Part shown: positions 21,907-32,373 of the stretch, piece by piece
How the letters are laid out: every line of letters starts with the position of its first letter
Position numbering within the stretch: position 1 is the first letter of the stretch
Assembly: GCF_002878395.1 (NCBI RefSeq)
Contig: NC_061120.1
Location: forward strand, 95,962,583-96,026,582
Source: Capsicum annuum
Taxonomy: Eukaryota > Streptophyta > Magnoliopsida > Solanales > Solanaceae
DNA: 64,000 nt
Direction: 5' to 3'
Program-made: the position numbers and the translations under genes
Notes under the pieces: model-generated
What the model was told of the DNA's origin: nothing
What the model saw: the letters and a program-made list of their open reading frames with translations, nothing else
The model's database searches: none

Positions 21907-24290
21907 TGAACCTTGCCGAGCATATGTATAATCAATATCATCATTAATATAGTCAATAGCATAATCAACAGAGCACTAATAGCATAAGCATGAACATAAT
22001 ATATTAATATGATCAATAATCATAATCGAAATCGTGAGTGCTAGCATAACCCATTACATAATTTCCAATATAGTAAATATGCACAAACTTTGGCATAATC
22101 AATAGCATACTCTATAATATAATCAATAAGCATAGTCCATATTGTATTCGCCAAATTAGTCATTTCACTTGACCTCTAACATAATCATTATGTACTATCA
22201 AGCACAAGCAATAACTTATCAATAGGCTAATTAGTACAATTATTATAATAGATAGCTAATCATTAACTAATCCATGGTGTAATCTATAGTTTATTCATAG
22301 CATTATCAATAGCTTAATCACTAATATAGTCAATAAGCATGACTTCCAGCCTAAACAATAGCATAAATGCTAATTTATCGATAAACATGATCTCTATCAT
22401 ATTCAATATCTCATTCATGGCTTAATCAATAGCACAATTTATGTCTTAACCAATATGATCATCTAGTGCTTATTAAATAGTATATTCAGTAGCCCAAAAG
22501 ATAGCCAAATCGATAGCATATTAAATAACTTATTATTAAAATAAGTTTAATCAATAACTCATTCATAGAATACTCATTAAACATTACTTTCAACATCATC
22601 CATCATAATCATAAAGTACCAAGGCATCTAAATATCATTGAAATAATCATCTCCCTTCACGTACACAAGTGTATCAAATAGTTTTCCATAACTATCATAA
22701 GTCGTGGCCAAAGGTGGGTCGAACAGCCCACTTCTAAATTCCAAAAATCATTGATAATGCAATATCAACCCCAGACCATGGTAAGGTATCAAAATACACT
22801 ATTAGATGTTGAAAAAGTAATAACTAGTCCTAGGATAGCAATTCCTCCTAATATAGAGCAACTAAGTCCATTCCACCTAAGGTATTGATAATTTGGGTAA
22901 GTTTCATTTTAAGCTCAAGTGTGCAAGGAATTCTTCTCATAGTTTAGTAACTAAAGCATTTCCGACCTAAGCATAAGCCTACAAGGTCAACATCACCTAT
23001 GGAATTGTTAACTAGGCCAATCATGTCTAAAGTGATATCCAAAATAGCCTAAATGATCCAACTAATCCTAAGCATTTTAATATATCATACCAACACCTAA
23101 ACCCCATCGAAAATCAAATGCTATATCATAAACATACAATGAAATATCCTGATCTAACAAGGGTCAAAACCTACCCTATCTGGACGCTGAAGAAAGCTCA
23201 CAAGATCTGTTAAATTACCATTTTTCCCTTCCAAGAAGCTTCTGCAAGATGCCAAACTATTAAAATCACATCCGACTCATCAATAAGAGAATAATGATAC
23301 TCATATTACACTATTATGCTTTGGGTCCAAAAATACATCAAAATCCCATGCAGGTCATATTTACGAAATAACACATTTTTGAAATCAACCCAACATTTCC
23401 GCATGCTCAAGAAATCATTACCATAAAAGGTTTTGGGATTTTTAGAAACAAAAAGGGGAAAAATCTACCATAACAGGTTAGAATCTTACCACAAATCAAA
23501 GGATAATTTCGTAAACAAGTATTAGACAAGCTCCCAAATCACCCACAAGCTCCAACTTTAAGCTATCTCACTATTTAGGGTTTTAGCTCTCAGAAAATTG
23601 ATGAAGAATGAGCAAAACTATGGAAAAGGTGTCTATTTACACATATACCAGGTGCTCGGATCTCTCTATTGTGATACAAGGCATTAGAGGCAAGAGTCGC
23701 ACTCACAAAACTAGTGAATTATGGATGGCGTCATAGTCGCAACTTAAAGTATTGTGATTATGGCACTTACTACCGTACTCAAACAGTCGTAATCATGACC
23801 AAAGCCATCGTGATTCACCTAAAACAACAGTTACAGTTGAGACATTGGATTCATTCAGAATATCAGGATTCATCCAAGTCTCGGCCAAACACTCAGGATT
23901 AATCTAGAATCTTGTATACATAAAAAAAATATGTAACTATACAAATTCGACGTTCCAGACTAAATGCCACCCCATTAACTAATGAGTCATTCATTAAGGC
24001 ATTTACACTTGGTATCATAATACCGATATGATTGCATGCTTATTAATTATGTCAAACCAATTAAAAAAAATAAATTGGACTCTTAAGTTCTATTTGAAAT
24101 AAAAAACCAAGGCTACCAATGCCATGAAAACCATATTCATATCTATTTATCCTATAATGCAATGCAATGGGTATACAATAAGTTAAACGACGCAATTATC
24201 TATATTTTAAACAAAGATTATAAATTAGGTTGAGGTTAATGGCAATTCCAAGTCAAAATTCATAAAATTTTAGGAAACTCATGCCCTACA
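21907..24290 (-). repeat. Element A 5' LTR, outer part
   Basis: Continues the LTR interrupted by element B. From ~23050 to ~23920 it is collinear with D at 46130-47000: TTTGGGTCCAAAAAT, CACATTTTTGAAA and AACACCTAAA occur in the same order and spacing. The minus-strand start is placed at 24290 (TGTAGGGCATGAG, compare TGTAGCCGACCC in D); this edge is uncertain. The open frame 23714-23902 has no recognisable relatives. An AATAGCATAATC-type repeat expansion fills 21930-22600. Confidence 0.6.
21930..22600. repeat. AT-rich short-repeat expansion (AATCAATAGCATA-type)
   Basis: Many imperfect copies of a 10-14 base word, AATCAATAGCATA or TAGTCAATA, occur on the plus strand over about 650 bp. Element D has only a few copies at the same place (44820-44880), so the block expanded in A after the two copies separated. 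Confidence 0.6.
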
Positions 24291-24971
24291 TTCACCAATT
24301 TAGTCCCAAAAATATCAATTTAAAGGATAAATAATGAATTTAAAATGGGACAAGTAATAAAATCTATAAGAAGCAAAATCCCTCAACCCAATTTCCAAGC
24401 CCATAATTTAAATCACTTGAAAATCCATTCAAATCATGCCACTGTGTAAAATTAAAGTTCATGGAAGAGAAACATGCGTGAAGTACATAAGAAACTAAAG
24501 TCAATTGGAAGTTTGGAGCCCATGTGATGAATTGTCTATAAAAACCTTGAATGTCCCTGGGTTTTGGGTTTAAGAGAGAGAGAAAAATGATGATTTGAAC
24601 TTTTAAAATTGAAGGGAATGGGGTTATTTTAGGTTTAAATATAGTAGAAGGGGTAAAAAGACCAAAAGCCCCTCACCCCAAGCGAAAAGGATAAAGACTG
24701 GATGAAAGTGAAACATCGCTATAACACTCCAATATTGCAAGGTTAGCCTCCATGCAAGGCTATTATTGCGGAGGTTAACCTTCGTGACACGGCATTATCA
24801 TGGACCCTCACTGCCTCAGTGTGCCAAATTGACCTTGATCCCTTTTCGAAAAATCTAAAACTTTCTCAAAACACCCTTTTAATAGCCCTAAACATAGTTC
24901 AAGTAAAAAATTGACAATATGGACGTGAAAAGGTCAAAAATAAAATTGTCAAAGTTTTATGAGGTCTCACA
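24291..24971 (-). repeat. Element E 3' LTR, start only
   Basis: The minus-strand start is TGTGAGACCTCAT at 24971, right after a purine tract. About 680 bp remain; beyond 24290 the sequence belongs to the LTR of element A, which seems to have inserted here. A TATA-like CTATATTTAAACC on the minus strand at ~24635-24650, followed by a CT-rich run (GAGAGAGAGA on plus at ~24573-24584), is a possible LTR promoter. Confidence 0.6.
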
Positions 24972-24984
24972 TTATCCCCTCTTT
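24972..24984 (-). promoter_or_regulatory. Element E polypurine tract
   Basis: The minus strand reads AAAGAGGGGATAA directly before TGTGAGACC. GGGATGAATGATCC lies just upstream (24986-24999). Confidence 0.65.
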
Positions 24985-25104
24985 AGGATCATTCATCCCT
25001 GAATGATGAGTTAGGACACTTTTGGCGTGACAATGGAAATAATACTCCAGAATGAAATGACAAACTCAGAAAATGACAAGAGGAAAATGAAACCCATAAC
25101 TTAA

Positions 25105-26330
25105 GCACTTCCATCCAACACGGGGAACAAGAACGGATACTTGGCCTTCATAACTTCCTCAGCTTCCTATTTATCCTATTCTACCTTTTGATTTCTCCAA
25201 AGAATCTTCACCGAGGTCACATCCTTGGTCCTCAACATAAAAACTTCCCTATCAATATTTCAATTGGGTCATCCTTATAAATAAAGAATCCATAACACTG
25301 ACATCCTCAATAGGAACTATCAAGGAAGGATCACCTACCAACTTTTTCAGCATGAACACATAAACATACGATAATTTAAGATAAACTTGCAGACAAAAAT
25401 CTAACTCATAAGTGACATTCCCAATTCTCCTCAAAATCTAATAAGAACCAACGTAACGGGAACTGAGCTTCCCTCTTTTTCCAAATCCTCATGACTCCTT
25501 TCATAGAAGACACCTTCAAGAATACCCAATCACTTCCTTCAGACTCCAATTCTCTTTGCGTCATATCCGCGTAAGACTTTTGGTGACATTGAACAGTCTT
25601 AAGTCTTTCCGTAATTACCTTTACCTTCTCTATCGCTTGGAGAACAAAGTCGGGACCAAAAAATTGAGTCTCACCAACCTCAAACCATCCAATAGGAGAT
25701 CTTCACCTCCTACCATAAAAAGACTCAAAAAGATCCATCTGAATGCTCGAATGATAACGGTTATTGTATATGAACTCAATAAGAACTAAATAATTAACTC
25801 AACTACCTTTAAAATTAATCACACTAGCCCTTAGTATATTTTTCAAAGTCTTAATAGTATTCTCTGCTTGCCCCTCTATTTGAGGGTGGAAAGTGGTGCT
25901 AAAGTTAAACTATGTACCCAAACCTTTCTAAAATAAATGCAAGAAGTAAGATAAAAACTGTGTCTCTCGATCTAAAATAATGGACACTAGCACACCATAC
26001 AATTTCATAATATCTTGAATGAACAATTTAGCATAATTCTTTCCTGAGTAGTTTGTCCTGACAAGCAAGTACTAAATAGACTTATTCATTCTATCTACAA
26101 TGACCCAAATAGAATCTCCTAATACCACATAGGCAACTCTATCTCTTGAGATATGCCACCCGGCCTCCAATGCTCAACCTTAACTTTTTGAAAACCATAT
26201 ATTTTGCAACAAAATTTGCTATATCCCTCTTAATATTATTCCAATAATAGATTTCCTTCAAGTCGTGATACATCTTAGTCAAACCTAGATAAACTGTACA
26301 TTAGAACTTATGAGCCTTAGTCAAACTTCT
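25105..26330 (-). pseudogene. pol: Element E integrase and pol tail, broken
   Basis: The integrase core reads GDSIWVIVDRMNKS (~26075-26125), LDRETQFLSYF (~25945) where the usual DRG has become DRE, then FHPQIEGQAENTIKTL (~25845-25895), which holds the third catalytic residue Glu in the GQAE block. The tail continues with SPIGWFEVGE (~25690), ELESEGSDWVFLKVSSMKGVM (~25500-25560, in parts) and the open segment 25252-25434 with RRIGNVTYELDF and DPSLIVPIEDVSV. Frame changes and stops are frequent. The intact enzyme joins element DNA to the chromosome. Confidence 0.8.
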
Positions 26331-28060
26331 TTCTCGCAGCCCATCAAAAATAGTAACACATAATCTTCATTGATACCTGAAGATGCCGTCTTCCCCAATC
26401 TTGAATGACATAACATTTTTCTAACCTATAGCATCCATAATTTGCATAAGTAAGGGATCCAATGCATGTTTCTCCTTTACCTTAGAACCAAGATATGATT
26501 TGACCACTTTCTAAACAATAACTCTCATATCTTTAAAGTCCAAAAGACAAACTCCCAAGTTATCCAACGTATGAATGTTCTTTACTAAACCACTTTTTCT
26601 TTGTCCATGTGAGATATGCTTCGCATGGATAACCTGATAAGAGCATCAACAACAACATTAGCTTTACATGGATAGTAGTGAAGGCTCATGTCATAATACT
26701 TAAGAAATTTGAGATACCATCTCTGCCTGAGATTTAAATGCTTCTGCATTAACACAGACTGCAAGCTCTTATGATTTGACTACATATCCATATGTACCTT
26801 ATATAGATAATGGCACTAAATTTTCAAATCAAAGAATATTGTTTCCAACTTTAGATCGTGGGTTGGATAATTTCTCTCATGACCCTTAAGATGCCTTGAA
26901 GCATAGGCCACAAACTTACTATGTTGCATCACAATATACAACAAACCCCTCAGTACTCTCAGGTAGGGTCAAAACTAGCGCATAAGTCAACTTATCCTTC
27001 AACTTCTCAAAACCATCCTCATACGTATCATACAATAAGAACTTAACCTTATTTGTACTCAACCTTTTATATGGAGTAGCGATATATGAGAATCTCTCTA
27101 TAAATATCCTATAATACCCAACTTTGCCTAAGAAGCTCCTAATATTAGTTGGAGTCGAGGGTCTAAGCCATTTCTTAACTTTCTTAAATTTTTGTGGATC
27201 CATATTAATCCCCTCACTAGAAACAACATTCCCCTAAAAAGTCAGTCCATCCAGCCAAAACTCATGCTTAGAAAAGTTTGAATATAATTTTTTCTCTAAG
27301 AGTCTGCAACACAATTCAGAGGTGATTAGCATGATCCTTCTCACTCTTAAAGTACACCAAGATGTCCTCAATGAAAGTAACCAGAGCATTAGTCAACCCA
27401 AATAACATGACTAGAAACTTATAATGACCATACTGGGTTCAAAAAGCAATCTTGGAATGTCAATCTCCCTTATTCTAAACTGATGATAGCCTAAACATTG
27501 ATTAATCTTAGAGAAACGTGTAGCACCCTAAATTTCATCGAAAAGATCATCAATCTTTGAAATAGAGTAGTTATTCTTTATTGTCACCTTATTCATTTGA
27601 CTATAGTCTGTGCACATCCATAGAGACCCATAATTCTTCCTCATAAAAAGCATAAGAACACCCCACAAAGATATACTAGGAAAAATAAACCCTTAATCCA
27701 GAAGATCTATCAATTGCTCCTTTAGATCCTTTAATTTAGCCAGAGCCATTCTATAAGGACAAATAGAAATAGGATGAGTATCCAACAGAAGATCAATCCC
27801 AAATTCTATTTCCCTATAAGGAGGAATTCTAGGAAGATAATTAAGAAATATATTAGGAAATTCATTAACCAAAAGTTCAGATTGCGAAGAGTGACCTTTA
27901 AAGTTAGAATCTTTAACCCAAACTAGATGATACATACACCCTTTGGAATATCTAAACTCTAAGATAAGAGATAAACCTCCCATTGGGTACTAAAGAACTC
28001 CCCTCCCACTTTAATACTGCCCATTAGGAAATCAAAAACTGACCTTTATAGTCCTACAAT
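26331..28060 (-). pseudogene. pol: Element E reverse transcriptase and RNase H, broken
   Basis: The RT entry (27693-27983 open) reads EFPNIFLNYLPRIPPYREIEF, then GIDLLLDTHPISICPYRMA and LKDLKEQLIDLLD (motif given in parts), a near-consensus gypsy block. The catalytic box on the minus strand at ~27352-27385 is [11 protein letters not shown]; the consensus is VFIDDILVYS, so the first catalytic Asp of the DD pair is Glu. 26919-27203 is open and covers the RT thumb and RNase H start: RSFLGKVGYYRIFIERFS, VKFLLYDTYEDGFEKLKDKL and LTLPESTEGFVVYCDAT, the last bearing the first RNase H Asp. Downstream RNase H is fragmentary. Confidence 0.85.
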
Positions 28061-28370
28061 CAAGAGAAGCATAGCACGAATGAAGCTGATCCATCCCAAA
28101 GATAACATTTAAATCCACCATATCCAACTCTATCAAATCCACAAATGTCTCCCTGTTAAAGATAGACACCCCATAACCCCTATATATTTTTCTAGCGACT
28201 ATAGAATCACCCTTAGAGTCAGAAAATAAAAAAAGTTTAGAAATATTTTTAGGACCAAACCAAAATGCATAGCCACCTAAGGGGTCACATAAGATAGGGT
28301 AGAACCGGAATCAAGCAAAAAATAAACATTACAAGAAAATAGTTGTAACATACCAGTAGTAACATCTGGG
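28061..28370 (-). pseudogene. pol: Element E protease
   Basis: The minus strand at ~28281-28330 reads NVYFLLDSGSTLSYVTP with the active-site D-S-G intact, the usual YALLDPGSTLSYVTP block. A D-F-V/N-I-L..DQ-L-like segment follows toward 28061, with stops. Confidence 0.75.
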
Positions 28371-28479
28371 GATTCCTTAGATTTCTGATAAGTAGCAAGT
28401 GTATAGAGATAATTTCAGCCAATGCCGGTACAAGAAATAGTGCCCTTTCGCACAGGAGCTGAAGAAGTGGCAATCAGAA

Positions 28480-29540
28480 CCTTATTATTCCCAGTGGCAA
28501 CTTTGGCAGAAGGATAATCTCACTGTATGTGACCATATGAACATAATTATAATACTGATTTCTTCCCTCCTCACTATATCCATGATGAAGCTGCCCACAA
28601 AAATGGTAAGGAGGATAAGGTAGGGTTGACTAAGCTCTACTAGCCTAATATTGGGCACCCTATGCCTTAGGACTATTGCTACCCAAAAGATAATGGTCAC
28701 TTAAAATCTTAGGATAATGATCATTGGGAGATGAGTATGAGTTTCCCCAATTCTTCTTCATAGTCACCGTCTACCATCTTTCCTATTTTTCTACTCACCT
28801 ACACCTTACTTAAGTATCTAAACTTCTTATTCTGTCTTTCTCTCATCTGTCCCTGCTTCTTTTTTTCACCCTTTACCTGCTACATATAAACCACTAGACT
28901 AGATATGCCCATATAGTTATTTAACATAGAAAACATACACTCTAATACCAAATTATAGGACAACCTAAAAGGTAACTTTCTTATTCATGACCTCATATTC
29001 GACATCAACTCTGGAAATAATGAGACAAATGCTAAAAACTTTAGAGCATAGTTCTTGACACTTATTTTACCCTACTTTAGATTCACAAACTCCTTAGCCT
29101 TAGCTTCCCTAAACATCTAAGGAAAGAAGTAATTAAGAAAGGCACTAAAAAACTCATACCATACATCCCGCTTAGCATCATCATCCCTCAAAGCTTCCCA
29201 CTCCTTACACCACTAATAAGATACATCCTTTAACTGATATGTAATAACCTCTAAACCCCCAGAATTTATAGCATGTATTAACCTAAAAATCTTTTTTGTC
29301 TCATCAATGAACCCTGGTGGATCTTCCTTAACCTTAGAGACTATAAAGGTTGAGGGATTAAACCACATAAAATGTCCAAACCAAGTGACCACAGATAAAT
29401 GAACAACATAAACAACACGATCAGATTGATGAGACTGTGATAACACCAAATAAGTAAGCATATAAATAGATAATTTTCTGGATATTTGTTGTAAATTTAA
29501 AGACAAAAAGAAATTGTTTTTAATCATAAAAAAGTTTCAT
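28480..29540 (-). pseudogene. gag: Element E gag, truncated at its N-terminus
   Basis: The open segment 29213-29527 reads HFMWFNPSTFIVSKVKEDPPG, then FIDETKKIFRLIHAINSGG and LEVITYQLKDVSY (in parts), the standard capsid start (RMNPP.F.GSK..EDPQ.F.DE..K.F..M...). The zinc knuckle near 28500-28560 keeps only CSYGHIQ*DYPSA, that is, one Cys, Gly and His; the other ligands are gone. The first ~40 residues lead straight into LTR F, so the N-terminus is replaced. Confidence 0.8.
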
Positions 29541-29552
29541 GATCATTTACCT

Positions 29553-30480
29553 TGTCAAAAACATAGACATCAAACCATTGAAAAATTCCCTCATTTGATG
29601 TATCTGAACTTAGTATGACTAAAGGTACTACTCGTTCCCTTTAGACACGAGCTGCTGACCCTCTGTTGTACCCTAGGCAGTGTATGGAGGGTTATTCAAT
29701 ATTCTAGGTATGATTTACCCCCTCCAATCGTACATTACGATATGAGTCATACCCAACATAGTCATATAGAGTGGTATCTTAAACGTCAAGTGGATTATTT
29801 TTAGTATGAGTGTTATTTATGGTTTAGAGAATAAGTTGTACCCTTTGGATATAACTCAAAGGTCTGTAGTCATACCTTAACCAATGTAGGTGACCTAGGA
29901 GAAGCCTAGCGTATGAGTTAGGGTACCACTCATACCATAGGGTACTATTGTTTAAGTGAGTCATATAGTTACATGAGTTCATTTTCCAGCTTTAAGTTAA
30001 GTACCTTGTGGTCATTTTCTAAACCTAAAACCCTAAGTTACCTCAATATTCAAGTGTTTGTAGCCTCTTAAACATCTATGTTTGATGAATAAAACACTCT
30101 ACATGCTCTATCAAACTCAATTACGAAGAATTGAAGGCTAGGGTTTCAAGGGTGATCCTCTATAGGCAAATTGAAGTCAAGATTCTTGGTGATTCAAGTT
30201 GTCTAAGGAATGCAAATCTTCCCCTTGATAAATAACTCTACACCCATGTATTTTACACTTGGAATTAGTAACTGTACATGGTGATTTTGAAATCAAATGA
30301 AAAGGGTTTTGTTGTCTAATGATGAATAATGTGGACTTTTGCTTAGACTTTTCTTTGTATATGTTATTGATGACGATTTTCACATGTGGGTGATTCTTAT
30401 ATGTGGTATAACATATGAGTCTTGAGTAACTCTAATCTTGATTATTCCTACCATGAATATGGCCTGGGTAAAGGCATGCA
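29553..30480 (+). repeat. LTR F, plus strand (partial)
   Basis: Starts TGTCAAAAACATAG at 29553 and aligns as a reverse complement with 34882 back to ~33961, the 3' LTR of element C. Shared words include GGGTACCACTC, CTAGGGTTTCAAGGGTGAT, GAAATCAAATGAAAA and TAATCTTGAT. Similarity is lost after about 30480. No internal region follows, so it is a truncated or interrupted solo LTR. Confidence 0.7.
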
Positions 30481-30489
30481 AAATGAGTT

Positions 30490-31819
30490 TAAGATTTGAG
30501 GGATCTAGGAAGCTTTTTCTGCAAGTTGTCAAACACTAAATTAAACACTATTGTCTTTATACCCATATTTTATTCATATTCATCTCATCAAGAATCATTT
30601 ATCATAAATATTTTAAATGTAAATTATATGTATCTTATTAACTATCCATTAAACATGAAAGAATTTAAATTATCTTGCTATCCTCATACCAAGACTTGCA
30701 GGTCTAACTGACCATCTTTTAAACATCATCATGGATGTTGAAAGAGTCATACATTTCCTTAGGCAAGACCATGTTTGATAGAATGTTTAATAAAAGTTGT
30801 TTTCCGCAAGCATCTACTTGAAATCACAGTAGTTTAAGTCTTTGAAAGAAACTAGAGCATTCACTAATATATACATATAGATAAATATATATATAGAGAG
30901 AGAGAGACACTTTTAAGAAATCATGCCAAAAGTTATCAAAACTCTAAAATAATTCAATGCATAAATTTCTTGTCAAGGATATGGAATAACCATGATTTCA
31001 TAAAGAAACTATAATCGAAAAAGTGAAATTTCCATAGAATTAATACAAGAAGTAATGGAATCGAATTTTAGAATTTGTGTTTAAAACCCTACTTTTGGTA
31101 CCAACTTAATTAATACTTTAAAACTTTTGACGTGGAAATTAACTAACTTCTCCCACTAAATCCTTACCTACCTGAGAAGGAGGACAATCATTGAGGAAGA
31201 ACTTGAAAACACTTTCTTGAAATCGTATGTCATATCAAGAAATAGTATTAACTAGAGGAAAACATGTTTTGGAGAACTTTCTTGACTTAAATTATTTATA
31301 CATATTGTGAAGAAGAATTCAGAAGAAAATCTTGAAAGCAAATCTTGAATCTTGATTTTGCTATAAATCTATGAGTTAAGAGTTTAAGGAAAGAAATGCG
31401 AGTGCTATATTACTTAAATTAGGTAAATGGTTGGGTACGAGAATAAAAAGGTGATGAGAGATGGTATTTGTAAAAAGGGAATCACCAAAACACCACTTAA
31501 AATCAATAAAAATTTAAGCATCCTATCGGGACAGGTTCTAGCCCACTCCACTTGATGTAGTGCCAGACATGTCTAGCTGGAGTTTTGGATCTAGAATTCC
31601 ATGCCTCTTAGAGCACCAAACATGAGTGGCTATAGGTTTTTCCTCAAAGCTTGATGCCACTTAAAGTACCACTGGACGTTTTTCTTGAAAACTCGTCTTC
31701 AGTTTTAAAGTTTGATCTGTAATATTTCTAGGTGTTTCTCGGTTCTCAGACTAGGTTCAAAGTATTTAATATGCATATGAGCTAACATAATGATAGGACA
31801 AAAAAAGAGGGGTGTTAAA
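30490..31819 (-). repeat. LTR G, minus strand (solo or partial)
   Basis: The minus strand begins TTTAACACCCCTCTTTTTTT at 31819, a decayed TGTAACACCCC start. It then shows the usual promoter-to-leader pattern, ending in a purine-poor T-rich part and AGATTCAAGATTTGCTTTCAAG-like leader sequence (~31320-31360). It includes a TATATA/GAGAGA microsatellite (30869-30906). The left end is not defined. No partner LTR is in the window. Confidence 0.5.
30869..30906. repeat. Microsatellite TA then GA
   Basis: A TATATACATATAGATAAATATATATATA stretch (given in words: irregular TA repeat) runs into five GA units. Low information; marks an unstable site. Confidence 0.7.
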
Positions 31820-32373
31820 TATACATAGGTTATAAGTATTAACATCTATTCCATAATTATAAGATTCGACAAATTTTGTATGTTTTATGCAGTTTAGACT
31901 GATAGAAAGTGCCAAGGATAGTAGAATGGATAGTTATCCTATGAAATTTAGTAAGAATCACACACCTACAAGAAGTAATAGGGATATAATGGTCTCATGT
32001 AGGTAAAGAGCATCTATGCAGGTACCAACATTATGCGAAGTAGTAAAAGTAATAAATTGACCTATTTGGACTTATTCTTTGAAAATAAGCATATGTATCG
32101 TGATTCGATTAAAAGTTTGATATTTATTGGCTCACAAATTATCACTTCTAAATATGTTATGACTCATGATAAATAATTTTGCCAAATGTTTTTCTTTACA
32201 TAATTTACTTGAAAGGCAAGTTTTATAAATTTTAAATACCATATGATAATTTTTTGATTGGGAGGCATTCTTATATTTAGTCACTTATAATATCTTATCT
32301 CCTATATCTAAGGAATTGTCATTACATTTCAAAAAACATCACTTGTATAATATTTAATGAATCATATGGTTCT
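31820..32373. other. Unassigned AT-rich segment
   Basis: About 550 bp between LTR G and the LTR of element C. It aligns with neither F nor C and has no open frame of note, terminal repeats or conserved motif that I can find. It could be the target DNA into which the elements inserted, or the end of another LTR. Confidence 0.35.

Larger units (their letters stand above)
24986..29540 (-). mobile_element. Element E: Ty3/gypsy internal region, minus strand
   Basis: In minus order: gag (29540-28480), PR, RT, RH, IN, pol tail (to ~25105), short 3' leader, purine tract. The order PR-RT-RH-IN is that of Ty3/gypsy. Gag is cut near its N-terminus at ~29540, where the plus-strand LTR F begins; no 5' LTR or primer site of E is left. 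Confidence 0.8.

Noticed and set aside
12725..21911. Clean 5-bp target duplication around element B
   Set aside because: TTGGT and TGAAC do not match convincingly; shifting the edge by one or two bases does not help.
30177..30711. Open frames in LTR F/G (30177-30383, 30496-30711)
   Set aside because: LTR sequence; the frame is not kept in the inverted copy at 34000-34300.
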